NCBI GenBank assembly: GCA_963575745.1
Contig: CAUYUJ010012581.1
Coordinates: 117,001-181,000, forward strand
Direction of reading: 5' to 3'
Length of the DNA: 64,000 nucleotides
DNA from: Prorocentrum cordatum
Taxonomy: Eukaryota; Sar; Dinophyceae; Prorocentrales; Prorocentraceae
Shown here: piece after piece, positions 46,110-56,659 of the stretch
Layout: each line of letters begins with the position of its first letter
Numbering within the stretch: position 1 is the first letter of the stretch
Notes under the pieces: generated by a model
What the model was told of the DNA's origin: nothing
Database searches by the model: none
The model's input: only the letters and a program-made list of their open reading frames with translations
Position numbers and translations under genes: made by a program

Positions 46110-47085
46110 TTCCGCGTGAGACGTCGTCGGCAATCTGGAGGCCGACGTGCTTTGACATGAAGTGATCTGGCCACCTTCGCCTGAGACATCCTCGCAACTC
46201 TGGTCTCGGAGATGCCCTGCCCCATGGTGGCCCGGCCACTTTCGCTTGAGACATCCTCGGGACTCTGGGTTTCGAGACGCCCTGAGCTGAGGTGGTTAGA
46301 CCACTTTCGCCTGAGACATCCTCGCAACTCTGACCTCAGAGATCTCCTGCCCCATGCTGGTCAGGCCACGGTCGCCTGAGACATCCTCGCAAGTCTCGAT
46401 TCCGATATGCCCCGAGCTGAGGTGGTCAGCCACTGTCGCCTGAGACATCCTCGCAACCCTGATCTCAATGATGCCCTGCTCGATAGTGTCTCGGCCCCTT
46501 TCGCCTGAGACATCCTCGGAACTCTGGGTTCCGAGACGCCCTGAGCTGAGGTGGTTAGACCACTTTCGCTTTAGACATCCTCGCCCGAGATGCCCTGAGT
46601 TGAGCTGTTCAGGCCACTTTTGCCTGAGACATCCTCGCAACTCTGACCTCAATGATGCCCTGCTCCATAGTGTCTCGGCCTTTTTCGCCTGAGACCCTCG
46701 CAACTCTGGGTTCTGAGATGCCCTGAGCAGGTGGTCAGGCCAGTCCTGCCTGAGACATCCTCGCAACTCTGGGCTCCGAGATGCCCTGGGCTGAGGTGGT
46801 CAGACCACTCTCCCCAGAGACATCCTCGCAACTCTGACCTCAGAGATCTCTTGCCCCATGGTGGTCAGGCCACTTTCGCTTGAGACATCCTCACAACTCA
46901 GACCTCGGAGGTGTCCTGCCCCATGGTCGTCTGGTCACCTTGACCAGCGACATCCTCGCCACTCTGGTTTCCAAGATGCCCTGCCCCATGGTGATCCGGC
47001 CACGCTTGCCTGAGACATCCTCGGAACTCTGGGTTGCGAAATGCCCCGAGCTCAGGTGGTCAGGCCACTATCGCCTGCGACATCT
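46110..47085. repeat. 65-bp tandem repeat CGCCTGAGACATCCTCGCAA
   Basis: About 14 units. The core falls at 46,181, 46,246, 46,311 and 46,376, an exact 65-bp period, with some shortened units later. One inverted core lies at about 45,917-45,940. Units alternate between GATGCCCTGAGCTGAGGTGG and GATGCCCTGCCCCATGGTGG types. Confidence 0.9.
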
Positions 47086-47265
47086 CTGCGGCATGTGCGG
47101 GCATGTGCGTCTATGCTTTCAGAGTTTTGCTTGACCGTGCATTCGACTGTGCGTCGGACGGTGTGGCATGTGCGCGCATGTGCGGCAATGCTGTTGAGGC
47201 TTTTGTATATTTGCATGGGCATGTGCATGCGACTGCGCGGCATGTGCCTGCATGTGCGGCCCCTT
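47085..47265. repeat. ATGTGCG-rich patch
   Basis: GGCATGTGCGGGCATGTGCG words, as at 45,175-45,540. Confidence 0.7.
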
Positions 47266-47825
47266 CCGGACCACAATTTCAAAGTGAGCACTATAGAAGT
47301 GAGCGCTATAGAAGTGAGTCCGGTGTAATTATTCTCCGGCAAAAAAAACGAATCAAACATCCGCACCGCGGAATCTCAGTTCAGGCACGCACCCAGGGAC
47401 AGTAAATGACCGTTCGGCCCCCTCACTTTGAGATCGAACAGAGCATACCTTGAATATCACCACGGGTAATAACATAAAATTAGCGACCCTAACAGAGCAT
47501 ACGAAGCATTTCGTAGCGTATCGCCACGGAGCAAAGCATAGCATCTCATCGCAAAGCATGCAATGACAGAGGTGAGCATGACAAAACATACTTCAACCGA
47601 GTAGTGTTTGAAGTTCGAAGTGGTCTTCATGACATAATAGGCCGTACCATAACGCCGTACCATAACATGACCAATGGCGCCGTGCGCACCGAGATCGGCC
47701 CAGCCACAATCAGGCGCAGCAGCGACCGATCGGACGACGCAGGCGTCAGGGCGCCACGCCGCCCCGTCGACAGCACAGCATATCATATAGTAGCACCACT
47801 GAATAAAACCGGATCGGGCATACCA
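47266..47825. other. No supportable gene
   Basis: AT-richer sequence with repeated GAGCATA / CAAAGCAT words near 47,430-47,600. Short ORFs only. Confidence 0.5.
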
Positions 47826-47903
47826 TACGAGGAGGAGGTGGAGGAGGAGGAGGAGGAGGAAATGGAGAAGGAGGACGAGCAGAAGGAGGAGGAGGCCAGT
47901 GGA
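47826..47903. repeat. (GAG)n tract
   Basis: About 75 bp of GAGGAGGTGGAGGAGG-type sequence. Confidence 0.85.
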
Positions 47904-48244
47904 AACCCTAGAGTCATCAACGATGTTGGAATTAACCCTCCCTCCAAGCTCTCCTTCTCCATAGACCCCTACAACGGTTCATTCCCATTGGGGGAATTGC
48001 CCCGCTGGAAGATAACAGCTTGAAGATTTTGAAGCGTGCCAAAACATTGTTTTCGGGATTTTGACGCCACTTATCAACCTGACTGCTGCGTCTTTTCGCT
48101 GCAGATCCGTGCCAGAATTCAATTTCTGGGACCTCGACACAGCGAACCAACATAACTATTGCGCCCGCGCAATCCTGAACCCATCCAAACCACCATTTCG
48201 TTTTGACATTAATCATCGGGACCCGCGAAATTCTCGCAACATTT

Positions 48245-48710
48245 AAAAACGCATGTGCGCGGCGCGAAGGCGAAAACCACATTTTGAAAACAACCCGCCT
48301 TCAATCCGTGAAACTCTTGCACATTTGAACACGAGTATGCGCGGCCCTAAGGCGAGAGCCACATGTTGAACACGACCCGCCCTCAATCCTTGAAACCCTT
48401 GCAAAGTTTAAAACGAATGTGTGCGGCGCTAAAGGCGAGAGCCACATTTTGAGAAGGAGCTGCCCTCAATCCGCGAAGTGTTCTGCAATCTGTTATATGG
48501 AATACGCTCGGCGCTAAGGCGAGAGCCACATTTTGAAAAGGACCCGCCATCAACCCGTGAAGCTCTTGCACATTTTCAAAAACGAATGTGCGTGGCGCTA
48601 AGGAAACAGCCACATGTTGAAAAGGAACCGCCCTCAATCCGTGAATCTCTTGCAATTGTTTATAAAGAATGTGCGCGGCGCTAAGGTGAGAGCCACACTT
48701 TGAAAACCAT
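48245..48710. repeat. About 84-bp tandem repeat
   Basis: About 5.5 units: GCGCTAAGGCGAGAGCCACA, TTTTGAAAAGGACCCGCC.TC, AATCCGTGAA.CTCTTGCA and AAACGAATGTGCG. Confidence 0.88.
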
Positions 48711-48821
48711 AAGTTTCAGAGTCATAAGTGGTGAGGGAGTCTCTGGTGAAACGCCCGGTCCGCCCTAAAAACTGGCCTCGGGGTGCGACAGGGAGGAGTT
48801 GTCTAGAAGGAGAAGGAATTG

Positions 48822-48905
48822 TTGACGCTTCGCGAATCCCCACCAGCCCATCCAGAAACGATGCCCAGAGGAATTGCCTCGATCAGGGAAGCGGGCAGCA
48901 CACAG
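48822..48905 (+). repeat. Dispersed repeat, copy 2 of 2
   Basis: The partner of 8,254-8,340. It lies directly before a CTTGGG array. Confidence 0.65.
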
Positions 48906-48919
48906 AGGAAGGGTCCCCC

Positions 48920-49775
48920 AGCGGAGGCTTCTTGGAGCGTCTTGGGGGCCTCTTGGCGCTCCCCTTCGCCTCTTAGAGCGTCTTGGGTGCCTCGGAGAGC
49001 TTCTGGGGGCCTCTTGGGGGTCTCTTGGGAGCCTCTTGGAGGCCTCTTGGGCCCCTGTTGGGGCCTCCTGGATGCCTCTTGGGGCCCTCTTGAAGCGCTC
49101 TTGGGAGCCTTGGGAGCGCTCTTGGAGCCCTCTCGGGTCATCTTGAAGCCATCTTGAGGCCTCGGCGAGAAAGCCAACAACATGGGTTGTCCTAAGGTTT
49201 TGAAACCATTTTGGCCTCTTCGGGGCCTCCTGGGGGAGCTCTTTGGCCACTTGGAGCCGTCTTGGAGCGGTCTTGGGGCCTCTTGGAGCATCGTGGGCGC
49301 CATCTTGAGGCATCTTGGGATCTCTCGAGCCATCTTGGAGATCATCTTTGGCTGTCCTAGGCGCTCCTGGAGTCATCTGAAGCAGTGCCCCCCCCCCAGG
49401 AGGCGAACATGTGGCCACAACCTTGGTAAAATCAACTATTTTGGCATTGTCGCCGAGGCCTCTTGGAGCGTCTTGGGTGCCTCTGGGGTGCCTCTGGGGG
49501 CCTCTTGGAGGTCTCTTGGAGGTCTCTTGGGAGCCTCTTGGGGGCATCCTTGGGGCCTCTTGGGGGCCTCTTGGGGCCTCCTGGCCACCCCTTGGGGCCC
49601 TCTTGGGGCACCCTTGGGAGCCTTGGGAGCGCTCTTGGGGCCATCTCGGAGGAGATCGATCAAAGAAGTGGGGGTTACGGATTACAGTCGCCCCCTCAGA
49701 AGGCCAAAATGGGGCCCAAACCATAGCAAAATCAATGATGTTGGTTTCTTCGCCGAGGCCGTTTTGGACGCCCCG
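48920..49775 (+). repeat. CTTGGG arrays with linkers
   Basis: Arrays at 48,920-49,145, 49,200-49,385 and 49,455-49,650. The linker words GGTAAAATCAACTATTTTGG (49,428) and AGCAAAATCAATGATGTTGG (49,728) lie beside CGCCGAGGCC. 49,640-49,775 is the inverted partner of 31,060-31,215. Confidence 0.82.
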
Positions 49776-49964
49776 ACGACTCGCGACCCCCCCCCCTCCA
49801 GGTCTGGGGGAGGGGGTAGGGGGAGGGGTCAAGACCCCCTCCCCGCCCGCAAGCCGTCTCGCTCACTCCCACCCGTCCTCCCAACACATACGTAGCACCC
49901 GAGTCCGGCCCGAGCCTCAGCATATTCAGCAGTCGTCTTTGGATGGGTAGCTACTGGGGGCCAA

Positions 49965-50092
49965 TCCGCCACCGCCGCCGCCGCCGCCGCCGCCGGCGCC
50001 GCTGCCGCCGCCCGACGCCGCCGCCGCCACGCCGCCGCCACGCCGCCGCCGCCGCCGCAGCCGCCGCCGCCGCCGCCGCAGCCGCTGCCGCT

Positions 50093-50123
<31 letters not shown>

Positions 50124-50130
50124 ACGCTGA
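49965..50130. repeat. (CCG)n tract, about 160 bp
   Basis: CCGCCGCCG with CCA, GAC and CAG breaks. ORFs on both strands are poly-Ala, Arg, Pro or Gly artefacts. Confidence 0.95.
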
Positions 50131-50238
50131 TGATACTAGATATGTTTCTTTGAGTTCGGCAACCATCTAATACCGATCGGCTCGGATGCCCAGGGAACAT
50201 AGAAGCTCACGCTACCGACAACCAGAATGTCGGACGCG

Positions 50239-50337
50239 AATGAAAGCGGTGGGCGAACGAAAGCGGGAGGCCAGCGACAGCGGGATGCGAGCGACGGCGG
50301 GAGTCGAGCGAAAGCGGGGGGCGACCGAAATCGAGAG
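50239..50337. repeat. 17-bp tandem repeat
   Basis: About 5.8 gap-free copies of an AGCGAAAGCGGGAGGCG-type unit. Confidence 0.88.
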
Positions 50338-50465
50338 TGTTCGCATTCCGTGTTCGCATTTCTTTTTGTCGCGAATGTTTGTCGCCAGACGCACGTACCC
50401 ATGCCCCACCCCTGGTGATCGATGCAGGCCTTCTAGTTGCGGTCGGATTGGGAGGGGTCAGAAGA

Positions 50466-50590
50466 TCGTGACGCATCGCCGATGCATCGGCGATGCGGCT
50501 CGATGTTGAGCACGACTATCTCCGCGCCGACGTCGCCGATGCACCGCCGACGTCGCCGATGCATCGACGATGCGGGGCGATCCTCCGACC
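50466..50590. repeat. CGCCGATGCATCGGCG palindrome cluster, upstream of the gene
   Basis: The exact 16-bp palindrome occurs at about 50,477, with further GCCGATGCATCG, GCCGACGTCGCC and GGCGATGCGGC words. The cluster ends with GCGATCCTCCGACCC. The same family lies at 53,860-54,095. Confidence 0.82.
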
Positions 50591-50627
50591 CTATCTACTC
50601 CGACCCCATCCGGGAGGCCTCTGGGTA

Positions 50628-50925
50628 AGACTTCGGGTTTCGAGCAGACAGCCCCCTCAGGCAGTCCCGGCTGGCCTCAACAGGCACCCCCACCAGTCAA
50701 TCCCAGCTGGCTTCAGAAGGCCCCCCGATTATTCCAGGGCGGTCTCAACACCCACCTCTGTGGTGCAGAGCGCCTCAGAGTCGCCGCTGTAGGCGGCGCC
50801 CGGAGTGTTAAAACCGTTCTGGACTACTGGAGACTTCTTGAGGCCAGCTAGGACTACTAGGGGGGCCTGTCGAGGCCAGCCAGGACTGCCTGGGGGGCTG
50901 TCCGTGCGCAACCCGAAGCCTCAAT
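50628..50925. repeat. Imperfect inverted repeat (foldback), arms about 115 bp
   Basis: Left arm words TTCGGGTTTCG, GACAGCCCC.TCAGGCAGTC and GGCTGGCCTCAACAGGC occur in reverse complement, in mirrored order, in the right arm (50,800-50,925). The centre is near 50,770-50,800. It could be a MITE-like element or a fold that acts on the gene downstream; both are inference. Confidence 0.72.
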
Positions 50926-51184
50926 GACATCCTCCTCGTGGTCCCGTCGCCCAGCTGTTCTATCCGTGTCGCCGTTCGAATGATGTGCGCTCCGCCTGAG
51001 CGGCGGCCGTTCCTTGGAGGGGGCGCGCGGTCCCCATCGTTCGGCCTCGCCGTTCGCGCTCCTTGCTCGGACCACCGTGAGTGACCTCTTTGGTCCAAGT
51101 CATAATCCAACGACAGTCACACTGTCCCCCGCTGTTTGTGCCAAACTCCATCCGTTGATCGTCCGCAGTCTTCCTGGATTGATC

Positions 51185-52759
51185 ATGGCAGCCACTGCTG
51201 GCGTGGCAGCGTTGCTCGCAGTTTACGGTCTTGCTGACGCTGCACGTGTCAAGGACTTAGGCGATGTGGGGAATAGCTCTTTGTCGAATAATTGGTTGTT
51301 TTCTTTCGACTTCTCGAAGAAATCCTGCGACGTCGACACGCTGGTTTCTACCGACCTAGCCACGGCCGCCGATGCGAAGAAAAGCGATTCTGGCAACATG
51401 GGTGGTGTCTATTTCTTAACGCTTGCAGCCCGGGATTGCAACCTGGTGATCAAACCTCGGCTCGATTTGCACGACGCCTACGCATCGTCTTTGGGCACAG
51501 CGCTCGGGGCGCCAGTTGCAAAGACGCGGCTTTTGTCGCCGCAGGACACGCCTGCAGAGTGGAGCGCCCTGCTGGTGTCGTTCGACAAGTTCGATTCTCG
51601 GGAAGCCTTTCTCTCCACAGTCGAGGAAGGCTCTGGCTTCGCGCAGATCATGGGCGTTGCTGAAGGCAAGGACTTGCACGACATGACCGACCCGACACTT
51701 GGCTGGGAGGCATGCAACGCCTGCTTGGGAGACTTAGTCCTTGCTGGCATTCGGAAGGGGCTGAGTGCTGTCGATGATGCCGATATTCCGGTAAAGTTGG
51801 CAGCGAAAATGGCTAAGTCCATTAATCGTGACACTCGGGTTCTCTGCAAGAACATGTGGACCCACTTCTCAATCGATTCCGAGAAACTCGCCAGGTTTGG
51901 AGACACGTCGAGATGGTGCCCAGAGGCTTGGCGTAAGAGCGATGAGTTCGCTGCAGATGTTCAGAAGTACTACGATACCAACCCCGACGACGTCATGGCA
52001 GAAATGGCCTTTGCTTATGCCAATGGCCCGTTCCGGACATTGAACGGTGCCTGCCCCGCCAGCAAGAGGCCACTGCAGGCTGACGTGGATGGCGCAAAGC
52101 ATTACACCCGGCTTGTTATGAACAGTACGTCGACAAAGGTTGACATAGCCCAGCTCAGCGCCTTCATGTCACTCATCGCGGAGAACGATGGAATGAGCGG
52201 CATGGGTTACACCACGTCGAACTACCACAATGTTTTCTTCTCTCCTCTTCATGCAACTGGCATCGACATGGCAGTTGGCGGAGCACTTACGCACGATCGG
52301 ATACAACCGGATGCACAGGGAAAGTTTGACCCCTCGACGAATGTTCTGAATGCTGTCGGGGGCATAGCGTTTAATTACGACGACGTCACAAAAGCAGCGC
52401 ATCTGGGAACTTGCGGCACCGAGGAAGAGCTCAAAGCATTTGCAGGGAAATATGCGAACAAGATGCAACGGCCGTACGCGGGAGACCGTGAACTCAACTA
52501 CAAACAATGTGCTAAACTCCATGGGCATACAGCTCCGCTTCCTGAATTGATCAACCATGGCGTTGACATCCTAAGATTATGGCCCGCTGCGATGAAGCAC
52601 ATCCTTGATCACGCCGATGCCGCAATTGCCACTGTGAGGACGCAGTTCAGCCCTCCGAACCATCTCGCAGATGCGATTAAGGCATTCCTCGATTTCCACT
52701 TGGAAAATCTCAAGAAGGCGTATGACGAAGGCATCGAGGCATGTGCCCCGACTGAGTGA
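51185..52759 (+). CDS. Intact 524-codon secreted or luminal protein, unknown family
   Basis: One uninterrupted frame, ATG 51,185 to TGA 52,757-52,759. The frame is also open from ATG 51,014 (581 codons), but 51,185 is preferred because it puts a signal peptide at the N terminus: M-A-A-T, the hydrophobic stretch A-G-V-A-A-L-L-A-V-Y-G-L-A, and a likely A-x-A cleavage site after A-D-A (about residue 19). The mature part has about a dozen cysteines and N-glycosylation sequons (N-S-S, N-S-T), consistent with secretion or an ER route. Residues 73-91 (G-G-V-Y-F-L-T-L ... N-L-V-I-K-P), followed by a D-A-Y-A-S-S-L-G-T-A-L-G-A-P helix, resemble the ATP-lobe pattern of actin-fragmin-kinase/HipA-like proteins. 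I see no convincing H.D....N catalytic loop, so this is a weak guess. Codon use is balanced, unlike the repeats around it. No introns are seen over 1.57 kb. Confidence 0.85.
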   Translation: MAATAGVAALLAVYGLADAARVKDLGDVGNSSLSNNWLFSFDFSKKSCDVDTLVSTDLATAADAKKSDSGNMGGVYFLTLAARDCNLVIKPRLDLHDAYASSLGTALGAPVAKTRLLSPQDTPAEWSALLVSFDKFDSREAFLSTVEEGSGFAQIMGVAEGKDLHDMTDPTLGWEACNACLGDLVLAGIRKGLSAVDDADIPVKLAAKMAKSINRDTRVLCKNMWTHFSIDSEKLARFGDTSRWCPEAWRKSDEFAADVQKYYDTNPDDVMAEMAFAYANGPFRTLNGACPASKRPLQADVDGAKHYTRLVMNSTSTKVDIAQLSAFMSLIAENDGMSGMGYTTSNYHNVFFSPLHATGIDMAVGGALTHDRIQPDAQGKFDPSTNVLNAVGGIAFNYDDVTKAAHLGTCGTEEELKAFAGKYANKMQRPYAGDRELNYKQCAKLHGHTAPLPELINHGVDILRLWPAAMKHILDHADAAIATVRTQFSPPNHLADAIKAFLDFHLENLKKAYDEGIEACAPTE

Positions 52760-53455
52760 GCGGCCAGGCTTGCATCTCGACGTCGGCCTACTCACGGAGA
52801 CCTCGCCCGAGCAGGCTCGCGGCGGCTCAGAGCACAGAAACATGCTCGGGGCAGCGTTCTCACCCGACAGTCGGTTCCGCTCCCAGCTTGCAGTGTTGCT
52901 CTCGCCTCGGCGCCTGCCGTTCACCCGCCCCGTCGCCTGGCGGTTCTTGCCTTAGTGCTGTCCACCGTGCTCTCGCCTCATCGCCGACCACGCCCGGCTC
53001 GGAGTGGTGCCCTCGCCGCAGCCAAGCTGTGTCGGCCAGTGGTTCCGGCGCGATCGCCGACCACTGCCCGAGGGACCCGATGGAGGATGTGGATGGTTCT
53101 GCCCTGCCGCCACGAGGCCATGGAGCTCGGTCTCAGCGCTGGCTGCATTCCTGGATCGTAACAGTGTGTGTTGCCGCTCAGCCAAGGAGCCCTACCAGGT
53201 ATTCGAGAAGGTGGCCTCCGTGGTTATGGTATGCAGGAGCCTGGCGTATCTCGAGCGGCCTGGTGCTAGTGTTGGCTCGTCTGTCAGATCTCCCAGTACT
53301 TCACGACCTGAACTTCCGAGTTCCGCGGTCATATAGGATTCTGGTCTCAGGAACGTGGCTGGGAAGCTCCAGAACAGTTTCCTGGGGGCGGCCTGTAATT
53401 CAGCCCTGATCGCTTGGCGTCTGGGTTCTTGGCGTCTGGGCTCTTGAGGATGACT
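52760..53455. other. 3' flank of the gene, nothing recognised
   Basis: GC-rich sequence with overlapping ORFs on both strands. No poly(A) signal or second gene could be supported. Confidence 0.5.
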
Positions 53456-53660
53456 CGTAGGAGGAGGAGGAGGAGGAGGAGGAGGAGGAGGAAGAGGAGG
53501 AGGAGAGGGCGAGCAGAAAGGCCAGAGGCCTCCTGGATGCCTCTCGGAGTCTCTCCGGATTTCCCTCGGGAGTTGATTGGACTCCTCGTGGGCCGTCTTG
53601 GGGGTCTGCGCGCGTGCTCCCACGGGGATCTGAGGGGCCGGATGCGAGCTTCCCCCGGGC
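53456..53660. repeat. GAG tract and short CTTGGG-like patch
   Basis: (GAG)n at 53,460-53,512, then CCTCCTGGATGCCTCTCGG and GCCGTCTTGGGGGTC words. Confidence 0.75.
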
Positions 53661-53859
53661 CTCCTGGATGAGATCGGGGCGCAGTCGCTGCCGAGTAGTG
53701 CTTCGAGTTTGCCACATCAAGGGTGCCCTCACGTCTTGTGGTTCGCGACCCATGCTTCCGTCAGTTCTACGGCAATGTGGCCCTCGCAAGGGTCTCGTGT
53801 TTTTGTTCACGTCTCCTCTCCAATCAACCCCGACTGTATATGGGGTCGGGGGATCGTCC

Positions 53860-54095
53860 CGCATCGCCGATGCATCGCCGATGCGGCTCGATGCGGAGCC
53901 CACTTGTATCCTCGCCGACGTCGCCAGTGCATCGCCGACGTCGCCGATGCATCGCCGATGGGGCTCGTTGCGGAGCCCGATTTCCTCCACGCAGACGTCA
54001 CCGGACCGATGCATCGCCGACGTCGCTGATGCATCGCCGATGCATCGCCGATGATAGCCGACGCATCGGTGATGCATCGGCGATGCGCCGCGATT
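53860..54095. repeat. CGCCGATGCATCGGCG palindrome cluster, downstream of the gene
   Basis: GCATCGCCGATGCATCGCCG, GACGTCGCCGATGCATCG and GGTGATGCATCGGCGATGC words over about 230 bp. The cluster ends in GCGATTCTCCGACCCCAT, as the upstream cluster ends in GCGATCCTCCGACCC. Confidence 0.82.
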
Positions 54096-54830
54096 CTCCG
54101 ACCCCATGTGCCCAGATCCCTTTTTGTGAGGCTTCTAGTCAGTTATTGCAATGTGACTCGCCTGTTTCCGAATCTCCTCGCGGCAGTCGCGCGACCCCAG
54201 GAAGATGCGCGCGCACGCTTTCGTGTGTGCGGCAGTGCGCGCGACGAGCGTGCTTGGTTTGGAACGCTCGTGGATGTTCGCGTTTCGGAGCCCAGGGCAG
54301 GCAGCCGCCCCCGTGCCGCATCTCAGCCCGCCCGCCCCGCTGGCGCCGCCTGCGCTGACGCCTCTGGCGGGCCCCACCTTTGCAGCGCCACAGAAAGCGC
54401 AGGCGAGACGGGTGGGGGGGCAGCTGCGGAGGCTCCGAGAGGGTTGGACGTAGGTTTGTGATTGCCGAGCCGGTCAGAGATCACTGGGCCTTGTGGGCGC
54501 CCGCTTTTCACCTCTTACCTCGGGCACATGTTTGAGTATGAGAAGTCGCCCAGGAGCGTGATCCCGATGCCCAGCTCTGTCTGACTTCGCTCCTCAGCTC
54601 GAACAGGACGCATGGCTAATCCTGAAAGGAGCTCTCGCGCCCTTCGTTTCTCCTCGGAGTTCTTGTTTGCTGCCTCCATTTCGGCCTTGCATAGCCCCCA
54701 CGCCCTCATCGCTCATTCGCGCTCATTCGTATACATTATGTTTTCATTCGCTCCTCACACACATCATGTTCTCTTTCACTTGGTTCTGGTTGTGTCATTG
54801 CAGGGATGAGGCGAAGCAGGTGGAGGGAGG
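54096..54830. other. No supportable gene
   Basis: Ala/Pro/Arg-rich overlapping ORFs and no motifs. Confidence 0.45.
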
Positions 54831-54833
54831 AGG

Positions 54834-54880
54834 AGGAGGAGGAGGAGGAGGAGGATGAGGAGGAGGAGGAGGAATATAGG
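54834..54880. repeat. (GAG)n tract
   Basis: About 45 bp of GAGGAG. Confidence 0.88.
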
Positions 54881-55017
54881 AGGATCGGTGGTTTGGGGGT
54901 GAGATCGAAGTGGAACGGAGAGCCCCCCACAAGGACATCGGTTTCGGTTTCGTGCTCGTGTCGTGCGTGCGGGCGAGGCGAAGCTGCGTGCGCGGGCGAG
55001 AGGAATTCATTCTGCTG

Positions 55018-55920
55018 TCGCTGGTGGTTTGCCAACATAAATGTTTCCCCCGCCGGCGCGCGTCAAGCGGTGGCCCGCATTGTCCCGTCGGTTGCCCGCC
55101 GTTGTCCTGTCTGTCGCTAGTGGTTCGCCAACATGAATGTTTCCCCCGCCGGCGCGTGTCAAGCGGTGGCCCGCATTGTCCCGTCGGTTGCCCGCCGTTG
55201 TCCTGTTTGTCGCTAGTGGTTTGCCAACATAAATGTTTCCCCCGCCGGCGCGTGTCAAGCGGTGGCCCGCATTGTCCCGTTGGTTCCCCGCCGTTGTCCT
55301 GTGTGTCGCTGGTGGTTCGCCAACATAACTGTTTCCCCCGCCGTTGTCAAGCGGTGGCCCGCATCAAACATAAATGTTTCCCCCGCCGGCGCGTGTCAAG
55401 CGGTGGCCCGCATTGTCCCGTTGGTTGCCCGCCGTTGTCCTGTGGTCGCTGGTGGTTCGCCAACATAACTGTTTCCCCCGCCGGCGCTTGTCAAGCGGTG
55501 GCCCGCATTGACCCGTCGGTTGCCCGCCTTTGTCCTGTCTGTCGCTAGTGGTTCGCCAACATAATTGTTTCCCCCGCCGGCGTGTGTCAAGTGGTATCCC
55601 GCATTGTCCTGTCGGTCGCCCGCCGTTGTCCTGTCTGTCGCTAGTGGCTCGCCAACATAACTGTTTCCCCCGCCGGCGCTTGTCAAGCGGTGGCCCGCAT
55701 TGACCCGTCGGTTGCCCGCCTTTGTCCTGTCTGTCGCTAGTGGTTCGCCAACATAAATGTTTCCCCCGCCGGCGCGTGTCAAGCGGTGGCCCGCATTGTC
55801 CCGTTGGTTCCCCGCCGTTGTCCTGTGTGTCGCTGGTGGTTCGCCAATATGTTCCCCCCGCCGGCGCGTGTCAAGCGGTAGCCCGCATTGTCCTGTCGGT
55901 CGCCCGCCGTTGTCCTGTCG
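55018..55920. repeat. 96-bp tandem repeat
   Basis: About 9 units, period 96 bp (for example starts at 55,024 and 55,120): GGTTCGCCAACATAAATGTT, CCCCGCCGGCGCGTGTCAAG, TGGCCCGCATTGTCCCGTCG and TTGTCCTGTCTGTCGCTAGT. One unit (about 55,345-55,370) is shortened. The period is a multiple of 3, so ORFs run through it on both strands. Confidence 0.92.
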
Positions 55921-56032
55921 TGAGATCGATAGTTAGATCGATCGTGAAATTGATAGTGACACCGAAAGTGAAATCGATAGTGAGACCGAATGTGAGACCG
56001 AATGTTGGATCGATACTGAGATCGACAGTCAA
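55920..56032. repeat. 12-bp tandem GTGAGATCGATA
   Basis: About nine diverged 12-bp units (GTGAGACCGAAT, GTGAAATCGATA, GTTGGATCGATA) directly after the 96-bp array. Confidence 0.85.
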
Positions 56033-56655
56033 CGCCAGGCACTGCCAGCGTGACTCCCAAGGCAGGATAGGAGAGGTCCGGACGCACGCACCAGGCCCTG
56101 CCAGTGCACGCATCGTCGACTGGATCGTCGTGGGGTGAGTGCCGCGTCGCGCAGCGGCAAACCGAATGACACAAAACGCCCAAGCGAAAAAACAAAACAA
56201 ACTCCGCCACGTCATCCACACCATCATCGGCCATCAGCACCACATTCACCACAGTTGTCCTCATGAGCCCCCCCCTCCCCCCCCCACAACCTCCGTATCA
56301 CCCGCAGGGTGGTCGTATAGGTAAGGATGAGGAGGAGGAAGAGGAGGAGAAGGAGGCAGGTGAGTCGGAGGGGATCTATATATGGGTGCGTGCGGCAAAT
56401 TTGCCACATTGAGAGAGCGAGGCGCTCTGTGTGGCGATTCTGCAAGAAACGCCCATGTTGCCGATACATGTGAAGCCTCTTGTATCCACATCTTGGGGAG
56501 TATTTACTTTCACCATCTTTGGGAATCCGGCTCTGGGCCTCTCTCTGAGTTTTTCAGCCAGGAACGGACCAAGCCCCAAGACAGCGAACGCCTCTTCTAC
56601 TTTCTCTCCTCCTCCTCTCACGATCGACGGACGCATCCGTGTCCGGGCCCTGGCG
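56033..56655. other. No supportable gene
   Basis: A CCCCCC-rich patch near 56,268-56,285 and a GAG-rich patch near 56,325-56,360. Short ORFs only. Confidence 0.45.
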
Positions 56656-56659
56656 GGTA

